This document shows, piece by piece, positions 1-7,144 of a stretch of DNA of 29,935 nucleotides. This stretch comes from a virus: positions 1 through 29,935 of the IMG/VR virus record IMGVR_UViG_3300027822_000032; one strand, given 5' to 3'. The position numbers were made by a program, and so were the translations under genes. The notes below the pieces were generated by a model, which was given only the letters and a program-made list of their open reading frames with translations, was not told the origin of the DNA and did not search any database. Within the stretch, counting starts at the first letter, position 1; each line of letters opens with the position of its first letter.

Positions 1-1088
1 CCCGCCTTTACAAGTACGCCATTAACATCGACAACGACGCCACCCAGCATACCTTTAAAAGCATCCTCTCCTTCAAACCAATCAACGATAATGAATTCTG
101 CGGAGTCCCCCTTCTTTAATTTCATCCAGTTATAGGACTTACCTGCTCGGTACCGAGCACGTGGATGCTTAATGACTAACCCTTCCTGTCCCTTTGGCTC
201 CCACTCAGTTGTTTGTTTTAAAGCCCAACTAAAGAACGCCATTATAGCTTCCTCAGTATAGAATAAATGATGTTGTAGATAAGAGACAGGAGGGTTCTGT
301 GGTCCCACTCGAAAATCGTATATAGGGAAAATTCTTTCTAAAGATTCTAAACGTTGTCGTTGATTCAGTGTAGGGATAGCCATGTTATCGAAGGTGATAT
401 AACGAGCCATAGATTTATGAGGTTTGTCTGAACGCAGATACCCCGACATGAAATCGAAGTCATGGGCTAACTGCGGGGCTACCAACTCCCCGTCATAATA
501 ACCACCGCCTTTATCTGCTATATCATCTTTGATATGGCCTAAGCCGCAGATAGTATGCCCACTTCGAGTAGTAAAGATACCATCTTTATGGTCAGACCTG
601 ATACCATCCAACTTTAACGAAGAGTATGCAGGTAGAACCAGTTGGCCAGAGTCCCAGTCTTCAGCGCCCTGGACAAACCGTTCAATAATTGTCCCTGGCC
701 ATATTTCATTTACAGTATTAGCGGCTACGCCTATACCTAATTTATGAAGAACAATCTTTCTAAGAAGATAGGCCTCGGAAGGTAGGAGGTCACGCATATG
801 TGCGAACAGAAGCTCCTTGGCATCTTTCCCTGTTACTTCTCTGTTTGATAGTCGGTCAAGAATCTTCCAAGTGGAATCATTTATTTCACCCACACCCTGT
901 CCCTTTGATAGAGAGTTATCGGGAATCTGTTTAATGTAATACTTTTTAAACGGGTCAATAGCATAATTGAATATATTTTTTATTTTAGAACTACGCTTAA
1001 ACATATTAAGCATTTCTTTTTTCTTAGTTCTCTTAGGCTCACGCCCAATCAGAATCAGAAGTTTGTGTTCTGCTGATAGTATGTCCAT
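1..1088 (-). CDS. ATP-dependent DNA ligase (3' end cut by window edge)
   Basis: Seals nicks in phage DNA using ATP. About 362 residues are visible with no stop before position 1, so the C-terminal OB part is missing. Nucleotidyltransferase motifs can be read in order: motif I KLDGIR (K159 is the adenylated lysine), motif III YYDGEL (about 198-202), motif IV EGLVIK (302-307) and motif V WMKLKK (321-326). The start is ATG at 1088, 11 nt after AGGAGGG, and overlaps the end of the VRR-NUC gene by 34 nt, so it is translated in the same leftward operon. Between motifs IV and V, the residues RARYRAGK are encoded partly by a copy of the dispersed palindrome (143-160). This is a position where ligases normally have Y-x-x-G-K, so the copy fits the family consensus. 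The ligase call is firm; whether the copy is an insertion is not. Confidence 0.93.
   Translation of the reverse strand, partial: MDILSAEHKLLILIGREPKRTKKKEMLNMFKRSSKIKNIFNYAIDPFKKYYIKQIPDNSLSKGQGVGEINDSTWKILDRLSNREVTGKDAKELLFAHMRDLLPSEAYLLRKIVLHKLGIGVAANTVNEIWPGTIIERFVQGAEDWDSGQLVLPAYSSLKLDGIRSDHKDGIFTTRSGHTICGLGHIKDDIADKGGGYYDGELVAPQLAHDFDFMSGYLRSDKPHKSMARYITFDNMAIPTLNQRQRLESLERIFPIYDFRVGPQNPPVSYLQHHLFYTEEAIMAFFSWALKQTTEWEPKGQEGLVIKHPRARYRAGKSYNWMKLKKGDSAEFIIVDWFEGEDAFKGMLGGVVVDVNGVLVKA
143..160 (-). repeat. Dispersed palindrome, copy in DNA ligase
   Basis: Minus: GTGCTCGGTACCGAGCAG. Both arms are the GTGCTCGG/CCGAGC form. Read as ARYRA. Confidence 0.65.
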
Positions 1089-1468
1089 GGAATTTTTACC
1101 CTCCTGTCACATGCCGGTCTTGTACATTCGTGCTCGGTGCCGACTACCTTAGTGGTAGCCATAGTACGTAGGCACCACTCAATTAGCTTATCAACCATCC
1201 CATAGCTGTTAGCCCACACAGCGTGTTGGCCTAAAGCCCTCATTCTATTAATCATTAGGCGTTGGTTAGGCCGAGGTTTTCTACCTGGCCGTTTCATTTC
1301 AATAAAGACTACTAAACCTTTTGGCAGTATGCATATCCTATCCGGCATACCCCTTTGATTATGGGGGTTGCCCTTAATACACATCCCGCCTATAGCTTTT
1401 ACTTTATCGACGAGGTGGTTTTCTACCATGTCCTCGGTTATTCTATGGGGCCGATATCGCTTTCTCAT
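1055..1468 (-). CDS. VRR-NUC domain nuclease
   Basis: Small PD-(D/E)XK-fold nuclease of the VRR-NUC family, common in phage replication modules and probably acting on branched or replication-intermediate DNA. The protein has 137 residues. Residues 1-100 are the domain: E16, GMPD with D43, then IEMK with E57 and K59, and Q69, forming the D...E-x-K-type active site. The start overlaps the stop of the upstream 121-residue gene by ATGA. A complete copy of the dispersed palindrome (1130-1147) lies just past the domain and is read in frame as VVGTEH (residues 108-113). The 25 residues after it look unrelated to the family, so the element may have created or moved the C-terminus (inference). Confidence 0.88.
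   Translation of the reverse strand: MRKRYRPHRITEDMVENHLVDKVKAIGGMCIKGNPHNQRGMPDRICILPKGLVVFIEMKRPGRKPRPNQRLMINRMRALGQHAVWANSYGMVDKLIEWCLRTMATTKVVGTEHECTRPACDRRVKIPWTYYQQNTNF
1130..1147 (-). repeat. Dispersed palindrome, copy in VRR-NUC gene
   Basis: Minus: GTAGTCGGCACCGAGCAC, asymmetric arms, read as VVGTEH. Confidence 0.9.
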
Positions 1469-1830
1469 TCTACCACGTCCTTCTTTAATGACCGTGATGC
1501 TCTTATAGATGGCGTCTGATAAGGCGGGATGTTTTTCTTTGGGTCTCTGTAGTGGTCGCCCCTGATTAAATAGTGGCCTTCTCTTCTCATACGTTGTACT
1601 CTATCCCACTCCCCTTCTTTAGGAGGGTGCTGTTCGAATGAGCGCATACCCGTAGAAGTAATTCTGTGGTACCCTTTAGAAAGGGGACGTTTGGCTTTCT
1701 TTTCTTTTACATTCGAGTCTCTAAAATACTGAGGAAATTTTACACTTAGTATCTTAATAGCTCGATTTTGTCTTGCACTTCTGTCAGCATTTCTAAAATT
1801 TGTGCTACTTTTTCGTTTGTAGTTAGGCAT
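1465..1830 (-). CDS. Small basic protein of unknown function
   Basis: A 121-residue, strongly basic protein (many K and R, few acidic residues) that I do not recognise. It sits between DNA polymerase and VRR-NUC in the leftward replication operon. It starts 4 nt after GGAGG, 13 nt past the polymerase stop, and overlaps the next gene by 4 nt (ATGA), which suggests translational coupling. No membrane segment or cysteine cluster is visible. Its charge would suit a nucleic-acid-binding or structural accessory role, but there is no direct support for that. The gene is supported by its ribosome binding site and tight packing. Confidence 0.75.
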   Translation of the reverse strand: MPNYKRKSSTNFRNADRSARQNRAIKILSVKFPQYFRDSNVKEKKAKRPLSKGYHRITSTGMRSFEQHPPKEGEWDRVQRMRREGHYLIRGDHYRDPKKNIPPYQTPSIRASRSLKKDVVE

Positions 1831-1843
1831 GGTTCCTCCGTCT

Positions 1844-3892
1844 TTATCCTTTCATGAACCGTTGACTGACATAACCTTCAGCCCGTAACGGTAGTTGCGG
1901 CATCCAATTTGGCGGGATACACATTAGTTGAATCATTTCTTGTAGTCGGTGCCGAGCATGCTCTTCTTTTTCACGACACCCTATTTCATCATATACATCA
2001 AAGATTCTGACGAACTTTGCTGTATCTAATCTAACTTTAGCTTCTTCGAGAATATCCCTACCTAACCCCTGAATCACATTCTCTATAATTCTCTGTGGTT
2101 TAAGGAACGTGGGGCTCCACTGTTTTGTTTTAGGATTGACTCCCATTAACTTAATCACTTTTCCATATCGACCCGGAACTAACTGTGGCTGACAATAAAA
2201 AAGATTCCGGCCTGATGGTAAGGTCATTATCAACCATGGTCTACCTGTCTTGTCTCTCTGTACGATAAATGATACATGAAGGTCAAAGTCTTTATCATCT
2301 CCACTGAAAGCGTGTACCTTTTTACCGGGAATATTGACTGCTCTATGCGCTGCATTCTTCAAGGCGTACCAAGATGAGACTACCATTAAGTGCCCACCCC
2401 TAAAAGTTTTAGTTGCGAACTCGGCTTGGCTATCTGACATATCTATCCCGTACCCAAGTGCATAGCCAATGAGGCCGCCGGGAGGGTCCCGACGAGGTAC
2501 CCCAGAGCCAAGCATATAACCCGAACCCAGTACGGGCGGCTTAGCCTCTTGCCGTTGTAAATCAGTAACATCGTCATAAGCAACGTGAAAAAGCTCAGAA
2601 GCAAACGATATATAAGGGTCTCTACCATTTCTAAAATCATCTACTTTCCTCCATTCTCCTGCAAAATACATTAGTAATATATACTCAATAGAACTCCAAT
2701 CCGCTACGATTAACTTATCTCCTTTAGATGCTTTGAGCATAGGACGGACGAGCTTCTTCGCTTCACCAAGGGGAGATGGGTGTTTAAGGATTGACACATC
2801 ATAGAATTTTTTAAGTAGTTTCTCGACGGCGTCATCATAGGATTCATTGATTGCTTTATCAGGCTTAACTTTCGCTCTTGGGAGATTGAGCATTTGGAAC
2901 CCACCGCCGGTAACCCGCCCGGTGCCGGCCCCGTGATATCTAAGATTATCATATATATGTCCTCCTAACGTAAGTAGCTCCAGTCGCTTGAACTTCTTGA
3001 CAGCGGCTCCACCTATTAATTGTTTTATCTTAAGTAGCTTTATAACCAGTTGATAGTCGGTACCGACTACCGGGTCTTCGGATGGGTCTTTAATTTTTTC
3101 TGTTAAATCTTCCATCACTTTATCAACAGTAAGGATTTGATAGTTTTCAAGTTCTACCCCCTTACTGGCACACCATGCAATAATCTTATCTCGCTGACCG
3201 ATGGTATTGATTGCGCCCCCCGTGATATAGGGTACACGCTTTGCTTGACTCTTAGTGTAGTAGTCTACTATTTTTACGATTTGTTTGACTGAGCGTATAT
3301 CGACTGGTACTCCCCGCTCGTTAAGTTGCGCATTGCGTAGCCATGTAGCTTGTTCTTCATCGGATAAATGGTCGCTTGGCAACTTCCGCATGATTTCATC
3401 CATCGAATCAGTATCTCTAATAGCATACTTTTTAAAAGCGTCCCATTGCTCCGGCGTACATGTCTGTGGTACAGTGCAACATACATTTTTCAGTTGCCTC
3501 CCTGCCGCTTCTTTCTGCATTGTTACTTTTAGCATTTTACCGAGTTTGTCTAATGATTGCGGTAGTCCGTACCGAGCAGCAACCGCCATGACGTCTACCA
3601 TCTGCTCCAGTTCTATGCGTTTGAACCCGTACCGCTTGGCAAACATGACTAAGACTTTCCAATCAAACTGAGCATTAAAAGCTGCGAATCTGAACATCTT
3701 GGGGTGACGCAGAAAAACTGGAACCGACATCCCCGGAAGCCAAAGCTCCGTGGGTGCCGACCCCAGTTTGTGTGAGAACATTAAGAGGTCTGCTGTTGGA
3801 TGATTCAAATACCTATGTCTACCTACTTTAGATAAATCCAATTTACATTTAGTTTCAGTATCCAATTTTACTATAGGTCGTTGGTCAGCCAC
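1844..3892 (-). CDS. Family A DNA polymerase with 3'-5' exonuclease domain
   Basis: Replicative phage DNA polymerase of the Pol I family, 682 residues, lacking a 5'-3' exonuclease domain. I choose GTG at 3892 as start: AAGGAG lies 6 nt before it and overlaps the stop of the previous gene, while the in-frame ATG at 3973 has no good site and lies inside that gene. Exonuclease motifs: D11-x-E13, N73...D77 (FNAQFD) and Y156...D160 (YAIRD). Polymerase motifs: A at about 398 (DWSSIEY), B around K451 with the GYMLG stretch, and C as VYDE near 633-636, where the usual His is Tyr. The gene holds three copies of the dispersed palindrome, in two reading frames: 3562-3579 (ARYGLP), 3053-3070 (VVGTDY) and 1942-1959 (HARHRLQ). 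The last lies just after motif C. Confidence 0.95.
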   Translation of the reverse strand: MADQRPIVKLDTETKCKLDLSKVGRHRYLNHPTADLLMFSHKLGSAPTELWLPGMSVPVFLRHPKMFRFAAFNAQFDWKVLVMFAKRYGFKRIELEQMVDVMAVAARYGLPQSLDKLGKMLKVTMQKEAAGRQLKNVCCTVPQTCTPEQWDAFKKYAIRDTDSMDEIMRKLPSDHLSDEEQATWLRNAQLNERGVPVDIRSVKQIVKIVDYYTKSQAKRVPYITGGAINTIGQRDKIIAWCASKGVELENYQILTVDKVMEDLTEKIKDPSEDPVVGTDYQLVIKLLKIKQLIGGAAVKKFKRLELLTLGGHIYDNLRYHGAGTGRVTGGGFQMLNLPRAKVKPDKAINESYDDAVEKLLKKFYDVSILKHPSPLGEAKKLVRPMLKASKGDKLIVADWSSIEYILLMYFAGEWRKVDDFRNGRDPYISFASELFHVAYDDVTDLQRQEAKPPVLGSGYMLGSGVPRRDPPGGLIGYALGYGIDMSDSQAEFATKTFRGGHLMVVSSWYALKNAAHRAVNIPGKKVHAFSGDDKDFDLHVSFIVQRDKTGRPWLIMTLPSGRNLFYCQPQLVPGRYGKVIKLMGVNPKTKQWSPTFLKPQRIIENVIQGLGRDILEEAKVRLDTAKFVRIFDVYDEIGCREKEEHARHRLQEMIQLMCIPPNWMPQLPLRAEGYVSQRFMKG
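1942..1959 (-). repeat. Dispersed palindrome, copy in DNA polymerase (after motif C)
   Basis: Minus: ATGCTCGGCACCGACTAC, read in another frame as ARHRLQ. Confidence 0.85.
3053..3070 (-). repeat. Dispersed palindrome, copy in DNA polymerase linker
   Basis: Minus: GTAGTCGGTACCGACTAT, read as VVGTDY. Confidence 0.9.
3562..3579 (-). repeat. Probable decayed palindrome copy in polymerase exonuclease domain
   Basis: Minus: CTGCTCGGTACGGACTAC, 16 of 18 bases matching a mixed-arm copy, read as ARYGLP, where the family consensus also has A-x-Y-x-L-P. Could be chance. Confidence 0.45.
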
Positions 3893-3905
3893 AGCAGTCT
3901 CCTTA

Positions 3906-4109
3906 TTATATTTTATTCTCGTCAATACGTTGTTCGCCACACCCATCATTAGGGTATACCATGGGAAAACCATTAGAGGTAGGCGCTTTCCTCTTACACC
4001 TACCTATGGTAGTCCTCACTGTTCGTGAAGAACGGGCGATTTTTTCAACATAGTACATACACGTTCTACATTGTCGTTCTTTGTCTCGGTTAGACCAGTT
4101 ATCTATCAT
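3906..4109 (-). CDS. Small cysteine-rich (putative zinc-binding) protein
   Basis: A 67-residue protein with the pattern CRTC near residues 14-17, then GRC (C38) and GCGE (C57) after a stretch GFPMVYP. This C-x2-C...C...C layout with an FP-x-V and CGE end occurs in many short phage proteins beside replication genes and probably binds zinc; the exact role is unknown. It starts after AAGGAGG, and its stop codon overlaps the ribosome binding site of the polymerase gene, so the two are probably translationally coupled. A palindrome copy lies 23-41 nt upstream of the start, in the gap from the DUF2815 gene. Confidence 0.7.
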   Translation of the reverse strand: MIDNWSNRDKERQCRTCMYYVEKIARSSRTVRTTIGRCKRKAPTSNGFPMVYPNDGCGEQRIDENKI

Positions 4110-4132
4110 ATTGTGCCTCCTTAATGATTATG

Positions 4133-4150
4133 GTAGTCGGCACCGACTAC
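4133..4150 (-). repeat. Dispersed palindrome between genes
   Basis: GTAGTCGGCACCGACTAC, extended on both sides to a 24-bp perfect palindrome (ATG...CAT) and followed by TTAATTA. A partial copy (GACAGTCGGTGCC) follows at about 4162-4174. Confidence 0.9.
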
Positions 4151-4184
4151 CATTAATTAGCGACAGTCGGTGCCTTGATTACCC

Positions 4185-4823
4185 TTAGCTTGGGAATGGC
4201 TCCGAGGCGTCTTTAGTTACCTCGACCGTATCTCCAGGCAGATTCTTTGTCCCCTTCGCAAAATCAGAGAAGGCGGACTCTGCGGACTCTCGCCCATCCA
4301 GTCTCTCACCATCGCCAGTTTTAAAAAGAGCGTTCAAACCCACCGCTATCCCCTTACTTTTGTTATTAAAGGGATAGAAGGATAGGGCAGCACGACATTT
4401 ACAGCCTGAATAAAACTCAGCCTGGTTAGTGATAGCCACTACCTTACCATTCAGGGGTTTGGTTATCTCTGGTTGAGAATAATTCTCAGAGTCAGGCTCC
4501 CCGTCCGAATTCGCATTCATGAACAGGACGCCCTCATAGCCAATCCCCGCCTTTTTATCACCTGTTTTAATTTCGGTATCCCCATCTCTGAGGGGTTTCT
4601 TAAACTTAGGTGAGTTCCAAAGGGCTTCAGGCCAACCATACTTAGTCTTGCCTTCCTCGAAAGCGGCTCTGATTGCTTTGTTGTAAGCAGCAATATCCTC
4701 TTTCAAAGTTTTCTTAACCAACATACAACAAGAAAACTTGAGGACGTCTGACAGGTTCGGTTTAGCCTTCCATACGTGAGCATACGATGCTGTACAGATA
4801 CCCGTTTTTACGTTAATACCCAT
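4185..4823 (-). CDS. DUF2815 family ssDNA-binding protein
   Basis: A 212-residue protein resembling the DUF2815 family, which phages use as a single-stranded DNA-binding protein during replication. The characteristic parts are visible: an N-terminal TG-x-(C)-x-A-YAHVW segment, a central KYGWPEALWNSPKFKKPLRDGD, the VLFMNAN strand, and the YSGC-K-RAALSFYPFNN-x-GIAVGLNAL core followed by an S/D/E-rich tail. The partner genes (DUF2800, polymerase, VRR-NUC) are its usual neighbours. The start follows GGAGGAAAG. Palindrome copies lie both upstream (4846-4863) and downstream (4133-4150), so the gene is bracketed by hairpins. Confidence 0.82.
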   Translation of the reverse strand: MGINVKTGICTASYAHVWKAKPNLSDVLKFSCCMLVKKTLKEDIAAYNKAIRAAFEEGKTKYGWPEALWNSPKFKKPLRDGDTEIKTGDKKAGIGYEGVLFMNANSDGEPDSENYSQPEITKPLNGKVVAITNQAEFYSGCKCRAALSFYPFNNKSKGIAVGLNALFKTGDGERLDGRESAESAFSDFAKGTKNLPGDTVEVTKDASEPFPS

Positions 4824-4845
4824 ATAATCTTTCCTCCGTTATTAT

Positions 4846-4863
4846 GTAGTCGTTACCGACTAC
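4846..4863 (-). repeat. Dispersed palindrome between genes, GTAA loop on sense strand
   Basis: Minus: GTAGTCG-GTAA-CGACTAC. Confidence 0.9.
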
Positions 4864-4870
4864 GGGTTAA

Positions 4871-4888
4871 TGGTAGCCTATGCTACCA
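4871..4888 (-). repeat. Second short palindrome supplying a stop codon
   Basis: TGGTAGC-CTAT-GCTACCA, an 18-bp hairpin flanked by TTAA-type sequence like that beside several dispersed palindromes. The loop provides the TAG stop of the 215-residue gene. Confidence 0.6.
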
Positions 4889-5525
4889 TAATTAATTTAG
4901 CTGCCGTGGTGCCGCCTCTTCTAAACTCGGCTCGCTGTTGTTCTTGCCGTCGTCTTGCTCGAATCTCCGCTTGCTCCGGTTCTTGTTTATCAAGAGCTAT
5001 CTGCATTATCTCTTCAACAGAGGCCTTCTTTAAGAAGATGTCTTTTCCCTCTTCTATCGGTCGAAAGTAAGGCATGTCAAACAAATCAACTGGATTCTGT
5101 ATCTCCGTACAATAGGGAGTGGCGTCCACTGGGAACCAATCACGTTGTAAACGCACATCATCCGTCACCATATAGGGTAAGCCAAGGTCCATTTCAATCA
5201 CTACGGTTTGGCAGCCGTCCTGACGATAAGATTGACGCAACTCACGTACACTACGTGAACGGCCACTTACGCCCAGCGTGGGGTGACGTATTGATATTTG
5301 CCATCGGTCATCGGGATAATCATTATAATCGCCATAACCGTTCACCCTTCGCTCGGCTATCTCCCAACCGTGTTGTTGTAGAGCGTAAGTATCTGAGCGG
5401 AAACCTGCGAAATTAACTTCGAGAGGCCCATGTTCCAATCGAATAGGGTCTCTCCCATAATGGTTACACCTATCACAAGGGTCAGACCAAGGGCCAGGCG
5501 GAATATAAGGACGCCGCGTAGTCAT
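4878..5525 (-). CDS. Protein of unknown function
   Basis: A 215-residue protein that I do not recognise. The N-terminus has CDRC (17-20), the middle is rich in aromatic and charged residues, and the last 60 residues form a charged helix (KKASVEEIMQIALDKQEPEQ and on). It starts at an ATGA overlap with the 64-residue gene. Its last codons and TAG stop come from a separate short palindrome (4871-4888, GGTAGC-loop-GCTACC), whose loop contains the stop codon. It sits between the DUF2800 nuclease and the ssDNA-binding protein, so a replication or recombination accessory role is possible, but that is only context. Confidence 0.65.
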   Translation of the reverse strand: MTTRRPYIPPGPWSDPCDRCNHYGRDPIRLEHGPLEVNFAGFRSDTYALQQHGWEIAERRVNGYGDYNDYPDDRWQISIRHPTLGVSGRSRSVRELRQSYRQDGCQTVVIEMDLGLPYMVTDDVRLQRDWFPVDATPYCTEIQNPVDLFDMPYFRPIEEGKDIFLKKASVEEIMQIALDKQEPEQAEIRARRRQEQQRAEFRRGGTTAAKLIMVA

Positions 5526-5716
5526 TCGAGCTCTTTAGTAATACGTATTTCGAGGTCTATGATTTCATTCTGAATGTTCCTCAGAAGTTTTTTAGCCGCT
5601 GTTTCTTTTTTCAATAGGGCTTTGACCTGTTGTTTATACTCTTTCAGAGTATCCTTTTTATTCTCCTCTCGTGCTTCTTTCATAAGCTCAGAGGCTGTGT
5701 TTAATGGGGTAACCAT
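5522..5716 (-). CDS. Short coiled-coil protein
   Basis: A 64-residue protein, nearly all charged helix (K, E, L, Q), with a heptad-like pattern from about residue 8 to the end, so it is probably a coiled coil that self-associates or binds a partner. GGAG lies about 11 nt before the ATG. It overlaps the next gene by 4 nt (ATGA), and the downstream gene appears to depend on this coupling because no separate strong ribosome binding site is seen. Function not recognised. Confidence 0.6.
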   Translation of the reverse strand: MVTPLNTASELMKEAREENKKDTLKEYKQQVKALLKKETAAKKLLRNIQNEIIDLEIRITKELE

Positions 5717-5745
5717 AATTCCGTTTTCTCCTTTTTTTTTTTTAA

Positions 5746-6984
5746 TTAATGGTAGTCGGTGCCGACTACCAAAACTGGTGCCGATACGTTCCCTGCGGCC
5801 ACTGCGTCCTCTGCGAAGTCAACCACTGCTCCGAATTCTAAACCCGCACGTTTGTCTGATTCTTTAACTAAGACAGGCTTGCCCACGGGTTTGTTTATAA
5901 GTTCCAACCAATTTTCATCTTTCTTTAAGCCAGGAAGTTTCTTTTCAGCTTGAGCGAGAGTTATAAAATCTTTCGGTTTATAGGCTTTAGCTTCTCCAAG
6001 AGCATTGAGCATAAAAGCATTACCTACTTTTTTATCACGAAATACTCTGTTACTCCTGCCTGATACTATTTTATATCCTGGGAAACCTTTTCCCGACCTG
6101 ATTTCAGCTTGCGCATATATCCTGGCGTCTTTAATTGCTTGTTGTAAATCATCTGAGTAATCAAGAACCTCTTTCCACATCTCTTTTGAAAGGGCATTGG
6201 GGTTCTTGGCAGCTTTGATGACTTTATGAGCTGCTGTTTTAATATGATTTTTTCTTGGGTCACACAACATTTTTGCATTGCACCATCTACAAGCTTCCAT
6301 TGATGGGCTATAGCCAGGCTTATCTGATTTAGCCTCGCCTAATGCTGTGGCAACATCAACCATAATAAGACTAACAAGTTCTTCCCATTCCACGTCCCAC
6401 ACATCATAATGATTCAATGTAGGCTGTACGATATGGACATGAAGAGACTGAGAAGGTTTACTACCATCTGCATACCCAAAGGGTATGCCCGAGGCTAAAT
6501 AAATACCGCATTGTGGGTTATCTTGTGCAAAAACCTGGATGCCGAATCCGAATTTATAATCGAGTATATCAAGCCGTTCGGCCGATATAATTCGGACGTC
6601 CATAGTACCGTAGACTTCGGGCATACCCCATTTATCTAATACGCCTTTAGCTTCAAAGGTCATAGTACATGGGCCAGTATGCTTTGCCCTGACTTTCAAG
6701 ACATAAGTAAGAGCGTCAATCACAAGAACTTTTCGCTCTGGTTTCCAGTTTTGTTCATTAACATAACATATCGGATTTTTCGGCATCTTCGTGAACGCCT
6801 CTTCGCAATACTCATGCAGTAATGTCCCCTCTGCCGCATATACAGACTCCTTAGGTATCGGAGCATGAAGCTCCGCTAAAACAGAACCGGGACACAGAAT
6901 AATTCTCTTCATTGATGATGGAGAGAATACACTGTGTCCTGTTGACTGTTCTAACTCTTTTGTTTTGGTTTGGTTCAACGCCAT
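5746..6984 (-). CDS. DUF2800 PD-(D/E)XK nuclease (Cas4/AddB-like fold)
   Basis: A 412-residue nuclease of the DUF2800 family, part of the RecB/Cas4/AddB-type PD-(D/E)XK group found in phage replication modules. Visible residues: H57 (LLHEY), D129 (YGTMDV), D142-Y-K144 (LDYKFG) for metal-dependent cleavage, and four cysteines, C31 plus C232, C235 and C241 (CRWC...C), arranged as the iron-sulfur cluster of Cas4 and AddB. It probably processes DNA ends in recombination (inference from the fold). It starts 6 nt after AGGAGG. The family-like sequence ends near the SDKR region and acidic tail; the last codons, VVGTDY, are a complete palindrome copy (5752-5769), followed by CAT TAA. The element thus forms the C-terminus. 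Confidence 0.87.
   Translation of the reverse strand: MALNQTKTKELEQSTGHSVFSPSSMKRIILCPGSVLAELHAPIPKESVYAAEGTLLHEYCEEAFTKMPKNPICYVNEQNWKPERKVLVIDALTYVLKVRAKHTGPCTMTFEAKGVLDKWGMPEVYGTMDVRIISAERLDILDYKFGFGIQVFAQDNPQCGIYLASGIPFGYADGSKPSQSLHVHIVQPTLNHYDVWDVEWEELVSLIMVDVATALGEAKSDKPGYSPSMEACRWCNAKMLCDPRKNHIKTAAHKVIKAAKNPNALSKEMWKEVLDYSDDLQQAIKDARIYAQAEIRSGKGFPGYKIVSGRSNRVFRDKKVGNAFMLNALGEAKAYKPKDFITLAQAEKKLPGLKKDENWLELINKPVGKPVLVKESDKRAGLEFGAVVDFAEDAVAAGNVSAPVLVVGTDYH
5752..5769 (-). repeat. Dispersed palindrome forming the end of the DUF2800 gene
   Basis: Minus: GTAGTCGGCACCGACTAC, read as VVGTDY, followed by CATTAATTAA which supplies the stop. Confidence 0.92.
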
Positions 6985-7047
6985 GAGCGTCCTCCTTATT
7001 TTTAATAGTTTTTGATGCGGTCATGTCGTTTCTCCGGTTAATCGTTA

Positions 7048-7095
7048 ATGGGTGGCACCGACTACCATTAATTAATGGTAGTCGGTGCCAACTAC
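7048..7095 (-). repeat. Two inverted palindrome copies forming a 38-bp palindrome
   Basis: A copy with damaged left arm (7048-7065) and a copy GTAGTCGGTGCCAACTAC (7078-7095) are joined by CATTAATTAATG, giving a perfect palindrome at 7053-7090. Between the ParB-like and DUF2800 genes. Confidence 0.88.
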
Positions 7096-7144
7096 TCTCT
7101 TGGTCTGCTAACTTTCCGACAGACTCTCTTGGTAGTCTTTTTTT

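Noticed and set aside
529-747. Plus-strand open frames at 529-747 and 967-1152
   Set aside because: They are the reverse of the DNA ligase gene, whose catalytic motifs are clear on the minus strand.
3745-3762. Possible palindrome copy in the polymerase (GGGGTCGGCACCCACGG on minus)
   Set aside because: Only about 13 of 18 bases match and the residues LGSAPTELW suit the polymerase family, so chance is likely.
3893-3973. Longer N-terminus of the DNA polymerase from ATG 3973
   Set aside because: It would overlap the previous gene by 68 nt without a ribosome binding site, whereas GTG 3892 has AAGGAG at ideal spacing.
5721-5769. Palindrome beside a T-run as a Rho-independent terminator
   Set aside because: The T-run precedes the hairpin on the plus strand, and the minus strand has A after the hairpin, so neither strand has stem then T-run. 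Most copies lack a T-run; only 21455-21487 is plausible.
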